From Ischnura elegans (Eukaryota; Arthropoda; Insecta; Odonata; Coenagrionidae): a stretch of DNA of 64,000 nucleotides. The stretch covers positions 6,324,001 to 6,388,000 of the forward strand of contig NC_060259.1 in NCBI RefSeq assembly GCF_921293095.1. The letters are read 5' to 3'. Below are positions 47,559 to 60,277 of the stretch, piece by piece. The translations under genes and the position numbers were made by a program. The stretch's first letter is position 1; every line of letters starts with the position of its first letter. Below the pieces are notes generated by a model. It did not search any database. It was not told where the DNA came from and saw only the letters and a program-made list of their open reading frames with translations.

Positions 47559-48228
47559 CAATAGGGTGGTTTCCTATTATTTTTTTATTGCCTAAATCGA
47601 AAGATTATTACTCCTGGAGTACGTATTTCACGCTTTTAGATTTTTAAATGACGATATCTATTTTTCGCGATTAAATGAAAAGTGAAAATTTTCAAGCGCG
47701 CGAAAACGCGACGCTTAAGTATGAATGCCGGGAAATCTCTCCGTGTGACGTATTTCTGGTTCCCGCTGCCGCCCTGTGAGGTGACCTTGAGGCGAGTTGA
47801 GCGCTGATACGACGCAGGCTGCTAGCGGGTAGCTGAGTACCCTGCTGGCTGGTAGCGCTTGGCTTAAATAAGGATTATTGATAACTTATCAAACGAGGAA
47901 AACTTTCCGACCTTAGCCAGTTTTAATAAGTGATTGTTAAGACATGTTTCCCTGAGCTCTGCGCCTCATGCATGCAATGGTAACCTCAGACGACGTATAA
48001 CTCCTATCTTCTCGTATAGAAACTAGGTCCCTGTGACGTCACGTGGAGTGGCATCGCATGGGCGTCAATCTGGCCCTTTTCAAATGAGGATAAAAATGGA
48101 TCATTGCCATTCGTCTAACCCGGTTTTTCTAAAACAAAATAATTTGTATATTATGAATGCACTAGTGGTGGGTAACGAATCGCAATCAATGCCTTTCGTT
48201 TTCTTTGATGAAGGAAACCACCCTATTG
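47559..48228. mobile_element. Element P, MITE (0.67 kb)
   Basis: The TIR CAATAGGGTGGTTTCCT is inverted at the right end, with TT on both sides (47557-47558, 48229-48230). It has no coding capacity and is inserted in the left arm of O. Confidence 0.85.
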
Positions 48229-49043
48229 TTACAATAGCATTCATTACATAATCAGTATAATACATTGTCAATTTTGAAAAGCGATGATATATCTCTATGG
48301 ATGTATTCAGCTGTAAGGGGCAAGAAAGTTAAGTAATTCTTACTACAATAAAAAGCTCAGAATTGATGTATCTCCAGATTATACCAGTACGAGTGCAAAT
48401 GGTATTCTGAATTGAACAAATGTCAAACCGATCGTAAGATATTCATTTTACTCACACATGGCAATTGCATTTCAGCTGTGAACTCCCATCAATGTTCCAC
48501 GTTGATAAAACATGTTAGCATATTACTTTTGACAAACCATCAATAACATATCCCCTGCAACCGGAAATTTTGAATTCGTATGGAGGTGGATGATTTTCTG
48601 TGCAATAAAATAAATCCATAAATACAATTTAACATTTATTGATGTACTCATGACATTCTCTAGTACTAGTAACACAGTTAACATTTATTGTAGTAGAAAA
48701 AATGTCTAGTGTCCGTCGCCTTCAATCCTGGAAAATGAGAATTGTAACATTTTATAACCCGTTAATAAGTACTTAAAGTAGCTTAAAATTATTCCACATA
48801 TTCTCTAATATGGTTATTCACTTTCAAGAAACACCCTTCATGCAGGAATGAATTTATAGTGATACTAATACTTTTATGCTATAAAGAACTGCTAACAATG
48901 TGGTTTCTTATGCGAGAACTGTAACTTACAATATTTTAACTTAATTGATCTGAATGAATTGTATTTTCACCATACCAGTCAAACCAAAGATCAAGCTAAA
49001 CCGTAATCTCAGTGAGAACGTAGTAATAAATAATTTTATATAA

Positions 49044-49330
49044 CTATTGGGTTGAAAGAAGTAGTTCCTGAATTGCATTAGTCCTAAAAATTGTTGATAC
49101 ACAAGTTCGTTGATTTACTATCAATTGGAAAAATATGTTCCATTTACTTACATTAAAATAGTCAGCGCAGCAGAGATGGGTTGATGCTGACCAAGGCATC
49201 TTCTTTAAATCTCTATGTGCTGCAAGGAGCCGTTTTTTCCGCAAATCTGGTAAATAAAAACTTTATCCGGCGTTGATTTCATTGTGATAGTATACAATTG
49301 GCAGGAAACAGTATTTTTTTCGATTCCTTT
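49044..49330 (-). pseudogene. Decayed THAP-like frame in element O
   Basis: The minus strand reads LPDLRKKRLLAAHRDLKKMP then WSASTHLCCADYFN, followed by a GTAAGT donor-like site. The basic RRK/AHRD stretch and C-A-D-Y-F near the end match THAP fingers with the last His replaced (usual form C-x2-HF). Upstream KYCFLP could be the first Cys region, separated by a stop. It was probably a transposase N-terminus. Confidence 0.45.
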
Positions 49331-49867
49331 TTGGAAGTCTTCACTTTGAAACACGTTATATTTTCCTCATCCATAGCGTTCTTCAACAAATAGTTGCTTG
49401 TAAAACACTGTTTTAATGCACAGATTAATTCACAAAGTCGGAAGTGTCTACAAATGTAAACAAAGTTCCAGTACCGATGGGAACCAATGGCTGTTAGGTC
49501 AAATGGTATAGAAGATGGCTGCCAGTTGTTTTGGTGCAAGTTTCAAAATATGAATTTTAATCCATTATATTTAATTAAGTACGTAATATAATGGGAAAAA
49601 AATTGTAACTTAAATTTTTAATCCACAAAATATGTATTTACCGTAATTAATATATTCTTTTACAGAATTAAATTACTCTGGAGTAGGTACTCCTGCTTCT
49701 TATAGGTGCAAGGTGTACCTTCACGAAGGTACCTGAGGGACTTTTCAGATGTTTTACTCTTCAAAAAATGCTTTAACTTTAATGGGTTACTGAAATTAAG
49801 CATTATGTCCACCTTATTACCATGTTATACACGGTGTGCTGAATTGGGATCCATTTGCATATGAGGG

Positions 49868-49913
49868 GCAAACAGATACTGAAGTATATATATATACTTC
49901 AGTATCTGTTTGC
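49868..49913. repeat. 46-bp perfect palindrome
   Basis: GCAAACAGATACTGAAGTAT is followed by an alternating TA centre and its exact complement. All 23 pairs match. Partial copies of CAGATACTGAAGTAT follow at 49948-49995. It lies inside element O. Confidence 0.9.
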
Positions 49914-51215
49914 AATAGTAGATAAGATAGTAGGTAGATAATAAAGATACTGAAGTATATAAACAGATACTGAATACACTGAAGTATTATTTTATACTTC
50001 CATAGCCCAAATAAAGTTGTAAGCTACTAGCTGGAAGATATTTAATCTTTCGTACGATCAGCTCATTAATTGCATCCCTCTCCTACAGAAATGTAATGCA
50101 ATTTTGTGAGAGAAGTATGTTAGTGTGTAACATGTATGTGTAGATGTTTGGTGAGTGAAGGAGATCTAAGTAAAGGTAGTACCATGAAGAATCCTTCTTC
50201 CATGGTAGTGCTACCCTTGCCTTACCCTCCACGGAATGTAGAGCATGGGTTGATGGAGGTTTAACTACACACCATGGAGGGTACTACCCTACGTCTACCC
50301 ACCATGGAGGAGTTAATTTTTATTATAGTGGAAGTTGCTGGTTAAAAGTTTTGCCTTAAATGGGTTAATACATTGGAATTATAATAAACCATTGCAAATT
50401 ATTTATTGACTGCTTACTACTTCCCCAAACCCTATTTCATGTTTCAACCTTCATTGCTTGAGCAATCATTTAGAAGTAATATTTATTTTTACCTCGCATA
50501 TTCATTTTTTACTATGTTACCCAGCTTGCTTAAATACTTAAAGTTTAAGTACTTGTGATATTAGTCTCAATTTATGATGCAGCCCATTGTAATGTCATCC
50601 AAATAGAGCAACTCTTCATAAGCCATGATTGTGGCTAGTGGGTAACTTTGAACCCATGTGAAATTCATCTATGTGATAACAAATATAAAATTGTGACTCA
50701 TCTTGAAAAAAATTATTGTACATTAAAAATTGACCACTCCATAGCCCAGGATTCCTAATATCATTAAGTACCAATGCCTAATATACATTATAATCATTTC
50801 ACAATTACAAAGAAATGTAAGAGCAATTGCAGAATACCAAATAAAATATCAGTTCTCATGTCACATCAGAATCCAGACCAGTTGACTCCCTTTGATTTTT
50901 TCAGAATAGTTCCAGTCCAGTTGAAACTCATAGAATATTTCAGCATAGTTACAGGATAGATCCAGACTAGATGCAGACCATCGAAAATTACAGTACAGTT
51001 ACAGGCAGTTGATCCAGATCAGTTACACACCATCGAATATTAGGGCGCAGTTACAGACCAGAATTCCAGACTAGTTACAGACCATTTTCCTTTGCCTCTC
51101 TGAAATCCAGACCAGTCCAGTTCTGTTACAGACCAGTCACAGAACAAAATTTAGCCTTTCAGACCAGTTACAGACCAGATCCAGATTAGTTACAGACCAA
51201 ATATGTATATCTAGG

Positions 51216-51410
51216 TTATATATTACCATGTATGCAAAATGCCTAGACACTGAAATTAAAACTAGGAAATCTCATATGGAATCCACTAGATTGAGAAAAA
51301 AAATGTGTTTTGAGGAAAAGACTTTGGTAGATGTGAGCTTAAGCCTGAATCACATGATCATTTTTTCTATCCCTTTTGAGGGACAGCTCCAGTGATCGAT
51401 TGCTCTTAAA
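51216..51410. other. Spacer between O and repeat G copy 2
   Basis: AT-rich, with no feature recognised. Confidence 0.4.
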
Positions 51411-51912
51411 GCCGGTGTCCCACGGTCGAATTTGCATCAAAATTTTGGACAAAAAATTTCATGCAAAAATTTGTATGCAACGGGACAGGGGTGTCCAACG
51501 ATGCATCTCATTTGGACCAAAAACAAACGAAAGACGATTTTTATGTAAACAAATTTGGAAGCTTGTGGAAGTGAAGGATTCTCTCGTTTTTAGCAGTCGA
51601 AATTATCTGAACAGGCCTCTTGAACATTAACCCTTTTCACTCCCAAGCGGCCGATATATTGGCCGTGGCCCTCCTACCCAATACGCCCAAGCGGCCGATA
51701 TATCGGCCGCTTGCTTAGAACAATATTTCACATGAACTATGATGTGTAATTATTTAATTTATTTTTATAATGAATGTATACATATTTTGCTATCCTTAGG
51801 TATTTTTTATATAATTTAATTTATACTTTAAATATTTTAATGGAAGCTATTTCATTAACTCCTTGTAAAATCTGACTCATTTTGTCGAAATTCTTACGCC
51901 ACTTTATGACTC

Positions 51913-53618
51913 ACAAGGGGAGACCACGAAACTTGCTCTGCCTTTTTCAATGCCGTATTTTTTATGGCTTTCGGAATGGTGAACACATCCCTGAACTAGT
52001 AGTGGTTCCGTTGAATGGGCCTTAATTTGGCTGTAATTAATTAATTTTCATGCGGTACTTTTCACAAGCCGCGTATAGTTTCATGATATCGCACCACTCA
52101 CCAGGCGGGTCGGGTGGGGTAGTGGTGAGCGTTTACGGCTACCACCCGGGGGACCAGGGTTTGAGGCTTCGTGGTGGCTGTATATTTTGTTGTCTTCATT
52201 GTGATTATACGGCGTCAACTTTTTCATTAGTTTTTATTGCGACAATAATAGACATGAGGCAATTTTTTTATCATCATAGTGGCATTTAGGTATTTAAGCA
52301 GTGTCATTTTCAACGCGGATAAGTGAAGGCTCCACTTTCTACTCTCCTCAAAAACATACCGAAAGGTTAACGGGGGGCTAAAACAGTGGCTTTTTTCGAA
52401 GAAATGACATTTGTTGGTGGGCATATTGGATGGGCTACGGAAGATTTTGGGAAGTGGCGAGCACAAGACACATTGGTATAATTGTTGCTTTTAACCCTCT
52501 AGCGGGCGCAACTGTTATTTCTACACAACCGGGCGAATGGCGTACTTTGCCCATGATATGTGCATAAATTATGACACTCGATTAAAAAAAATAATCTTTA
52601 TTTGTAGAAATTGGTAAAATCTTGTACATTTATAGGTAATACAGATATAAAGGTACAAAGGTGGTACACGACCGGTCGCGCGGCATAATGTATACGCCAA
52701 GGATGACGGGTTCCTCTTGCTGATCTAAAAAAATTAGCTACAATTCCTCGAACTTTGAAAACTCGCAACATAGACAGTCAAAGTCCATTGTAGGAATACA
52801 AGAGACCATTCTATCCCAGAATGTACGTACGATATTGAAGTCCTTGGTTTTCGAAGATTGACGTATTTTATACGCCGCCACGCCCGGTCCATTGTCATCA
52901 ACTTTTATTTCACCCTATTTGTTAATGGAAATTATATTTCGGAATGGTTCTTTTAGCACATACGTACTGTGTAAGTTAACTCCCTTTGGAGTAAAGTGAA
53001 TTACAAGTATTTGAGAAATATGGCATTTTATAATCGTTTTGTGTTCTTATTAATTATTTCTGTATGCATGTTGTTGATCGCCGCGAGCCTTTAACGGCAT
53101 GTGCTCTTGCAATAGTGGTTTTCATTTTTAACGTGGAAATTGATCACTATATGCAATGAAAAAAATTAACATTTTAGCGCACACCAACCCTTGCTTGTGT
53201 AGTCGTCGTATCTCTGCGTTTGTAATGACACTGCTAAAATACCTAAACGCCATTATGATGATAAAAAAATTGCCTCATGTCTATTATTGTCGCAATTAAA
53301 GTTAATGAAAAAGTTGACGCCGTTTGATCACAATGAAGACAACAAAATATACAGCCATCACGAAGCCCCGAACCCTGGTCCCCCGGGTGGTAGCCGTAAA
53401 CACTACCACTACCCCACCCGACCCGCCTGGTGAGTGATGCGATATCATGAAACTATACGCGGCTTGTGAAAAGTACTGCATGAAAATTAATTAATTACAG
53501 CCAAATTAAGGCCCATTCAACGGAACCACTACTAGTTCAGGGATGTGTTCACCATTCCCAAGGCCATAAAAAATACGGCATTGAAAAAGGCGGAGCAAGT
53601 TTCGTGGTCTCCCCTTGT
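51913..53618. mobile_element. Foldback element I (arms about 396 bp)
   Basis: Arms 51913-52308 and 53224-53618 are inverted and nearly identical. They start ACAAGGGGAGACCACGAAAC. Each arm includes a tRNA-derived SINE-like segment. The 0.9-kb loop starts with unrelated sequence, including TTAACCCTCTAGCGGGCGC at about 52492, which resembles another piggyBac-type end, but no partner end was found. It lies in the 5' non-coding part of the piggyBac. Confidence 0.85.
52107..52185 (+). repeat. tRNA-derived SINE-like segment in foldback arm
   Basis: GGGGTAGTGGTGAGCG resembles a pol III A box, and GGGTTTGAGGCT (about 52157) resembles a B box at tRNA-like spacing. The other arm has the same segment inverted (about 53345-53425). 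Confidence 0.45.
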
Positions 53619-56095
53619 AAGCGAAATTAGAAAATTTGTCTGTCGTTGTTGCTAATTTTCGTTTATTAGTGATATTGAGGATAAATTTTAATAATTATTT
53701 AATTTAAATGTTCTTTGTCTGTAATTTTTTATGTACACTGACAGCTTATTGAACTCCTTTTTCTCCTCTCGTAAATTGCCGCCACGGCTGACTAATGGCC
53801 TTATGATATTCTCAACAAGCTTTTGCACGCTTTTACGCGTGATTTATTGTTATTCACTTCACTGCATCACGTGCGTCTTTATTCATGTAACACATTGGTA
53901 CGTATGACTCCGTACTTTCCACGACATAACATTTTATCCAACCTCTTATCTCCCGCCCGCTGCAATTATATTTCGACGTCTCCTTAATACAATCAAATCC
54001 TTCTTCGGTAACGACATACATTTCAAAGGAATCTTCTTAACCGAATCATTTTACTAAATTTTATCCACAAGGAAACAATATTTCTTGTTTACAAGAAGGG
54101 TACACTAAGAGTAAGATTATCGTGCATGGCGCGCGAATAAAATGTTTTCAGCGAACCTCAGCAAGTGGCTGATAACGTCGCCGAATAGTCGCCGTGAAAG
54201 TGATGGCTTCACAGTTTTTTATCCTAATCTTCCTTATCTACATAAGTGATTCATTGTATCACTGCTTTGCTGACACCTACTTTGTGGGCAACTTCTGAGA
54301 ATGCGTCATCAGTTACTAATCTAATGGTTTGCATGTGGAGTCCCGACGGCTTAGTTTGCATCAACTCGTGTGTATCAGAGGTTCGGATGCGTTTCTTCGC
54401 ATTTTGTTTTCTGTGCATTGAGTCATTTGAATTTGCATCAAAGTTCATCATTGCAGTGAAATTGCATAAAAAAGTCTAGTGCCTTTTTTGAGTGGTGTGA
54501 GTGATATTTTTCAAAAAAAAATATCACCAATAATGGCTGGACCATCACGCATAACGGACAAGGGTATTTTGGAAATTTTAGACAGTTCATCCAATGAAAA
54601 TGAATCAGACTACAACGAAAGTGACAGTGAGTTGGGGAACAGTAGTGATGGAGATCAGCATTCGTTTCAGTCTTCGGATGAGCTGGACACTGACGAAGAC
54701 AGTGAATACGGAGAATGGAGGGAAGTACAAGCTCCTGAAGAACAAATTCCCACTTAGTTCAAGTTACAAGAAGTAAGTGGACCCAAGAAAGCCCCACCAC
54801 CTAACTCGCCACCAATTCTTTATTTTAGACTTTTTTTTACTTTCTTTTGAACCTCTTCGTCACTGAAACAAATAGATATGCAAAACAAAACATTACCTCT
54901 CATTCAGGAAGATCATCACCACCACTGAAGTGGGAAACAGTTACAATTGCGGAAATGAAAGGATTCCTAGCCTGTATTTTGAACGTGGGAATTATACGGA
55001 AGCCCACCATAGCTTCATATTGGTCGACTTTGCCTTCTCAGAGTACCCCTTGGTTCGGTAAAATGTTTCTGCGGAATCGCTTCCAGTAAATTTTGAGATT
55101 TTTTCATTTGGTTTTCCCTAAAAAATGTACGGCTCGTAACGATCCCAGATATGACCCTTGCATCAGGTACCAACCCTTGTTGACCATGCAAATAATGTAT
55201 TTAGATACCATTATACCCCTCACGAAACTCTGAGTGTAGATGAAAGTCTGGTAGGGACAAAAAACCGTACAAGTTTGTTGCAGTACCTGCCAAATAAGCA
55301 CCATCACCGCTGGGGAATCAAATTTTGGATGCTGTGTGATGCTTTATCAAACTATTGCTTAGGTTTCTTTACCTACAAAGGTAGATCAAATGATGAAGAA
55401 AGGATGGAGGTGAAGGAACATGGGCTGGGATATACAGTGGTATTGAAACTCCTCCAGATGAACAATTATTTATACAAAGGCTACCATGTTTTTGTGGACA
55501 ATTTTTTTATGTCAGTTCCCTTAGTGAACAAACTTTACCAAATGTGAACATATATGATAGGAACTGTTAGAAAAAAACGAAAATTTCTGCCCGAGTTTTT
55601 CAAAAAGAAGTTCACCATCGGGGAAAAAATGTTTTGCCGTTCCGGGTGTATTCTAGCCAGTGCATTTAGGGAAAAAAATGCTCAAAAAGGACCTGTGATC
55701 CTTCTTTCAAGTAAGGCGACTGCAAGGAATAGTGAAGGGACAAAACTGAGACAAGGCCGCAAGAAAAAAACTGTGAAACCGGAAGTAATTTTGGAATATA
55801 ACAAGTATATGGGAGGTGTAGACTCTTCAGTCATGATGCTCCTTGTATATTTAGATGAAAGGAAAACATTAAAATATTGGAAGAAAGTAGCGTTCAACAT
55901 TATTGGGAGGATGGTTTTGAATAGCTACATAATATATAAGGATAATTTCAAAGAACCTGGAAAACCTCTGACAAGACTTATGTACACAATTAGTATAATT
56001 GAAAACTTAAGAGCTGAGTGGTTGAATTTCAGGTAAGAGTGCGAAGTATTAGAGGGAAGTATTTCACCTGGAATAAGGTAACTGGGTGGGAGAAA

Positions 56096-58594
56096 CAGGG
56101 GCGGCTCCAGGATTTCCTTGAGGGGGGGGCGCGACGGGCTGCTTACCCCTCCCCACTGCCCCCACTCCCTCCCTTTCTCCCCCCCTCTCTCTCTCCCTCT
56201 CTCTCTCTCCCTCCCTCTCTCTCTCATGATGTGACATACAAGCGTCGAAATAAGATAAGAGTTTTGGCATTATAGTTGAGAAAGAATGAAGGAATTGGTA
56301 CAAATTGTATGGTTTTAATGAGCGAATTACACCGAATACACCGAGAAACTTGCAAAAGCCCGTGTTATTTTCTGGAAAAAGTTGTAAAAGCCATTTCCGA
56401 TTTTAGTGTGGAATTTCAAACGATCTGTATATTTTTCGTTCCAAACGGGAGACACAAGCTTTGAATAGACGTTCGAATCGTAGTTTTCGATGGAGAGTTG
56501 AAGGAAATAGGGCGAGAAAATAAAAAAAAACGCTGTGCAATCTTATGGGAAAATTGTGAGTATAATTTACGACTCATGTATTATTTATGCACTTTAAATT
56601 ACGATCAAATCATGAAAACAGAGAATCCACACCAAATACAGCAAACCCCATCCCTGTTGACCAAAAATTGAGAGAGAAAAAGCAGACATAAGCGTAACAT
56701 TTATAAATAAAGGGTAGTCTACGGTAAGTGATGCGAGTTCGCATTTTATACCCCTTGGCAAAAGTGCTTAGCGGGCGAAATGAAGTTTTCTCTTCAATGT
56801 ATTAAATTCCAATTTTACCCATAAGTATTTAACTTTTGGATTTCAGGAACTACTGTATGATTGATCGAGAAAATACAACTGAAGTCGACAGTAAAATCAT
56901 TTGCCGCATTTTATTTGAATATCTTGGAAAATATTTTTGAGAAGTCATTATAGAGGTTATTATCAAGTATTTATAAATACAATCATGTGCACACTCAAAG
57001 TTCTATGGCAGTTTTCATTGGTTTCATGTCATTAAATTCCGGAATTTTCTTCAAAAAAGTTATTATCTAATTCCGTTAACATTGTACTTTTATTTTTTCA
57101 ATAACGGTGCGCATTTATCACATATTTTTTCAAGCATGCTTTCTAACGAGTCCGAATTTTTTATTTCCATGAAAACAGCTGGGATTAGTGTATTCAACTT
57201 GAAGCACTCTACTGACTCTCCAACAAATCTGTCCTTGATATCCTAATTTACGTAATCTAAGATGGGAATAATGATTATTTTTTCCCAATACGCGATTATA
57301 TCGTCTTCATCATTGTAGCCGGGTAATTTGCTCGATTCTTTTGTCGATTGGCTGCACATGGAATGCGGATTTGAATGTCCATTTCCTCCATAATTTTCTT
57401 AGCCTTTGCAAAAATTCCATAAGTTTTAAGAAAATTTTATAAGAGTTCATCCGCTTATACTTAGTACTTCAAAAGTTAGGTCAACTTTTTTTTAGCTTGA
57501 AAAACATCTACAGTCTCATTTTGCAAATATCTGCTTAAAATATAAATTGCACTCAAAACATCACTCAGACTATATATATACAGTTCAAATTAATTCACAA
57601 TTACAAATTGATAACAATAAACATCTTCCTTTAGTTGCCGTTTTATAATCATCCCACTTTGACACTTTTTCGAGAGCTTTGGCAATATCATATGTGAATC
57701 GTCTCTAAAAGTTACAATAGCTTTATGCCTTTCTACCCTACTAGTCTCACAGTTACCTGTCATTTGATGAACTAAGATATCAACAATGGTTTTATTACGT
57801 TTACTTGATGCTTTAAAAAGTCGCGGGAAGAGATGTCGAGTCTCGTTCCTTTGAATCATTTTCTAGCCGAGGCTTCTTCCTTGTTAGCCACCTAACCATT
57901 TTGCATATCTATGCAAATCAATTTACATCTACACGTACACAAAGAAAGAGAAATCAATTTGATAACATAAAAAAAGAATACAACCCCAAAACGAAGGCAA
58001 CTGTCCAAGCTCACGTGGGATTGATGAATTACTCCAACCGTTTCAGAGAGAAAGTCTTCAACTTTAGAATGTGTCGTCAGAAGAAATCTTCGACAATTTT
58101 TGCTCGTAATTGTACAGACTTCCAACTTCAAACAGCAGGCCAGCAAAACAGATACCTGCGCTCCACCTTTGTGCTGCTTGACCGTGCGCACGAGTGGAAA
58201 CGACCGATGAATCTGTTGTCGGAGTTGCAGGCTTTCAAATTCGAATCATAGATCTGGCAAGCTAATCTAAGGAATATATATTGTTGCAGAAATTTTCTGC
58301 AAAGAAAATAAACTCGCCTGCCGACAGTGAAACAAATTATTCGGAACATCTCAACTTCGAGAAAAACTCTTTCTGGCTGTAGGAATGTATGTACCGTAGA
58401 ATGGGGTGACTTCGGTCACACGCGCTTCGCTTCACAAATTGATATTTGGTAGCACAATGGGTGACGAGCCATCATTTCATTCTCGCCTTTCCTGGCATAG
58501 GTAAGAGGAGATTTCAAGCAGCAAAAAATTTCCGTCAGTCACCGCCCAGGGGGGGGCGCGCGCCCCCCGCGCCCCCTGGCTGGAGCCGCCCCTG
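56096..58594 (-). mobile_element. hAT element J inside the piggyBac gene
   Basis: The ends CAGGGGCGGCTCCAG and CTGGAGCCGCCCCTG are perfectly inverted, with an 8-bp TSD, GGGAGAAA (56088-56095, 58595-58602). The element is 2.5 kb. Both ends continue into G- or C-rich tracts, and a CT-rich microsatellite lies at about 56158-56225. Minus-strand coding remains identify a hAT transposase. A + strand open stretch at 57901-58251 has no recognised domain. Confidence 0.95.
57090..57425 (-). pseudogene. hAT transposase remnant
   Basis: The minus strand reads IFAKAKKIMEEMDIQIRIPC then AANRQKNRANYPAT, the pattern P-R-x3-RQ-x2-R-N-x-P of hAT transposases. NDEDDIIAYWEKIIIIPILD then DIKDRFVGESVECFKL follow, matching YW/YY-R-x3-F-P-LD-x-I-x2-L-x2-RF. 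A frame change and at least one stop (in VN*DIKDRF) are present. The rest, including the C-terminal dimerisation part, is not clear. It resembles the hAT group annotated in animals as P52rIPK/ZMYM-like. Confidence 0.75.
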
Positions 58595-60277
58595 GGGAGA
58601 AAAGAATACAGATGCTGTGTCTGCAGCACAAAGGAACAAAGAAGAAGATCCAGAACAGTGTGCGTCACATGCAACAGGGGTTTGCATGGGGAGTGTTTGT
58701 ATAAGCATAAGTGCTAAAAGAGTGACTGTGAACAAAAGGCAAAATTTATTCCTACGTGATATTTTTATAAACTAATCAAAAGTGTACCTATGTACTTATT
58801 TCATTAACAACTTGAACAAATAATGAAAAATCCTCTGTGAAACAATTTTCATCATATTCGTTAGCCTTCGTTTTTATAGAAATAACATAGCATATATAAG
58901 TCATTCATATGTATAAATAAATGCAATGTTAACATTTAAACAATTCCTTTAGCTATAATTTAAACTAACAATAATTTGTATTATTTATGGCCTAGATGTA
59001 TACATATTTCACTTTTTTTACAGAAGACTGGCTTGGGCACTGCTCAAAAGTGATTGAGACAGATTAAACAATTAAATTTTTATGACATTTTTTCTCTTTA
59101 TGCAAAAAAATTAGATTGTCAAAAACTAAATTCTTAATGTAGCTCAATTTTCAATAATTGCAAAATGAATAAAATACTATGAATAAATAAGCCATAAAGT
59201 TAAGTTTTTCGTAAAAATTTTTAAAAGTATTAAGTTTATAAATTTATTATTGCAAAACTAAAATTTATACATAATGATAATTAACATTTTTGAAAACGTC
59301 ATTTATTTTTACATGTGTGATTTTTTCCATGTCTATAAAACCTAAAATAAATCCATGAGAATTTTTACAAAAAGTACTAATAATTTCATAAAAAAACCCT
59401 TGGAAATTTTGGGTATGCATGTTGAAAAATGCTTGGGATTGAAAGGGTTGAAGAGACGAAAGAAAGAAAACAGAAGGAATGCTGGACATGGCCTTGGCTG
59501 GAAAGGGGGTGTGAAAGCGTTGGAATAAGCATGCTATGCATGTTGGAGAAGGAGTTGGTTGCTAATGTTCCCATATATTATCGATAATAATTGACGATAA
59601 GTGAGGATATTTTCATGTCCCTTATCAGCAATCTTGAGGGCAGAATAAAATGCCAGGATACAAACATGAGGCAGTTTATTCCCGCGAGGAAAATGTTATT
59701 AATAAATGATGGACATTGTGGTTGAGAAAATGTTATGAATAGTGCTGTAAACGTACATTAAAATCACATTTTTTCTCTCATAATGTAGCAGTTGCTAAAA
59801 TAAGGTCCTTATCCTATAATCATAGTAATAGAAACGGGCAGCTGTAGTATTTCACAGGTATAATCGTCAGTTCATATTAGTAATTCCTCCAGCTGATCGC
59901 TCGTTCACATTGTATGCCCTCCACAAAGCTAACCTGTAGAATTCGGCCTCGATACCTTAAGTAAATCTTGTATTCTTTCCAAAACATCCCTCCTTGTATT
60001 GCGATTCTAAAGATCGCTTCCTTCTTATTAAAGATAAACTCATTATTACAGATTTCCTAGTTCATCACCTATCGAGACCAATTTTTGCTCATTTTTACTT
60101 TTAGGACCACACCAGGTGATGAAATAGACGATCACGAACGTATATATATATATTTGAAATAATGTTTTGTGAATTCACTTCGTGGCATGGTGGCATTATA
60201 AATTCAAAACTAAACCTTTTAGTATTCCATACTCATACAGTACTAATGAAAAAACTCAACCGGTTTCGATCTTTTCA

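Larger units (their letters stand above)
47194..51215. mobile_element. Element O (4.0 kb, CTGGTCTG motif arrays)
   Basis: The left side starts CCCAGACCTGTACGG and has dense ACTGGTCTG/GGTCTGTAACT motifs to about 47365. The right side (50870-51200) has the same motifs inverted (TTACAGACCAG). The right terminus is degenerate (CTAGG at 51215), the flanks TA and TT do not match, and the limits are therefore approximate. The core (48765-49640) matches element R. The minus strand holds a decayed THAP-like stretch. Element P is inserted at 47559. Confidence 0.6.
54533..58717 (+). pseudogene. piggyBac transposase gene, interrupted
   Basis: piggyBac transposases cut and paste at TTAA using a DDD site. 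From ATG 54533 the frame gives MAGPSRITDKGILEILDSSS and an acidic N-terminus. After frame changes come TNRYAKQNITSHSGRSS and EMKGFLACILNVGIIRK. The first catalytic Asp is in LSVDESLVGTKNRT (55239) and the second in HVFVDNFFMS (55497). The third is kept in YNKYMGGVDSS (55821), but its GGVDxxD partner is Val. The Cys-rich C-terminal finger (EYRCCVCSTK, CVTCNRGLHGECLYKHKC, stop 58715-58717) is separated from the body by the hAT at 56096. Several frame breaks and the insertion make it inactive. Confidence 0.9.
51631..59447 (+). mobile_element. piggyBac element H (TTAA target)
   Basis: The ends CCCTTTTCACTCCCAAGC and the inverse of the right end, CCCTTTCAATCCCAAGC, are flanked by TTAA (51627-51630) and TTGA (59448-59451, one change). 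Copy 1 of repeat G has the empty TTAA at 10518. Just inside the left end, CCAAGCGGCCGATATAT occurs twice (51643 and 51689), the second within a perfect palindrome. After removing the foldback (51913-53618) and the hAT (56096-58594), about 3.6 kb remains, normal for an autonomous piggyBac. Confidence 0.9.
51411..60277. mobile_element. Repeat G, copy 2, split by a piggyBac
   Basis: It matches copy 1 (10296-11070) in two pieces, 51411-51630 and 59448-60277. The gap is the piggyBac element. The right piece has about 275 bp (59801-60077) that copy 1 lacks, so one copy has an insertion or deletion. The repeat ends abruptly at about 60277, where the Penelope-like element starts. Confidence 0.8.

Noticed and set aside
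52492-52520. Second piggyBac-type element starting at TTAACCCTCTAGCGGG
   Set aside because: No inverted partner end with TTAA was found in the foldback loop.
56158-56225. Coding repeats (Ser/Pro-rich or Arg/Glu-rich frames)
   Set aside because: They are translations of a CT microsatellite inside the hAT element.
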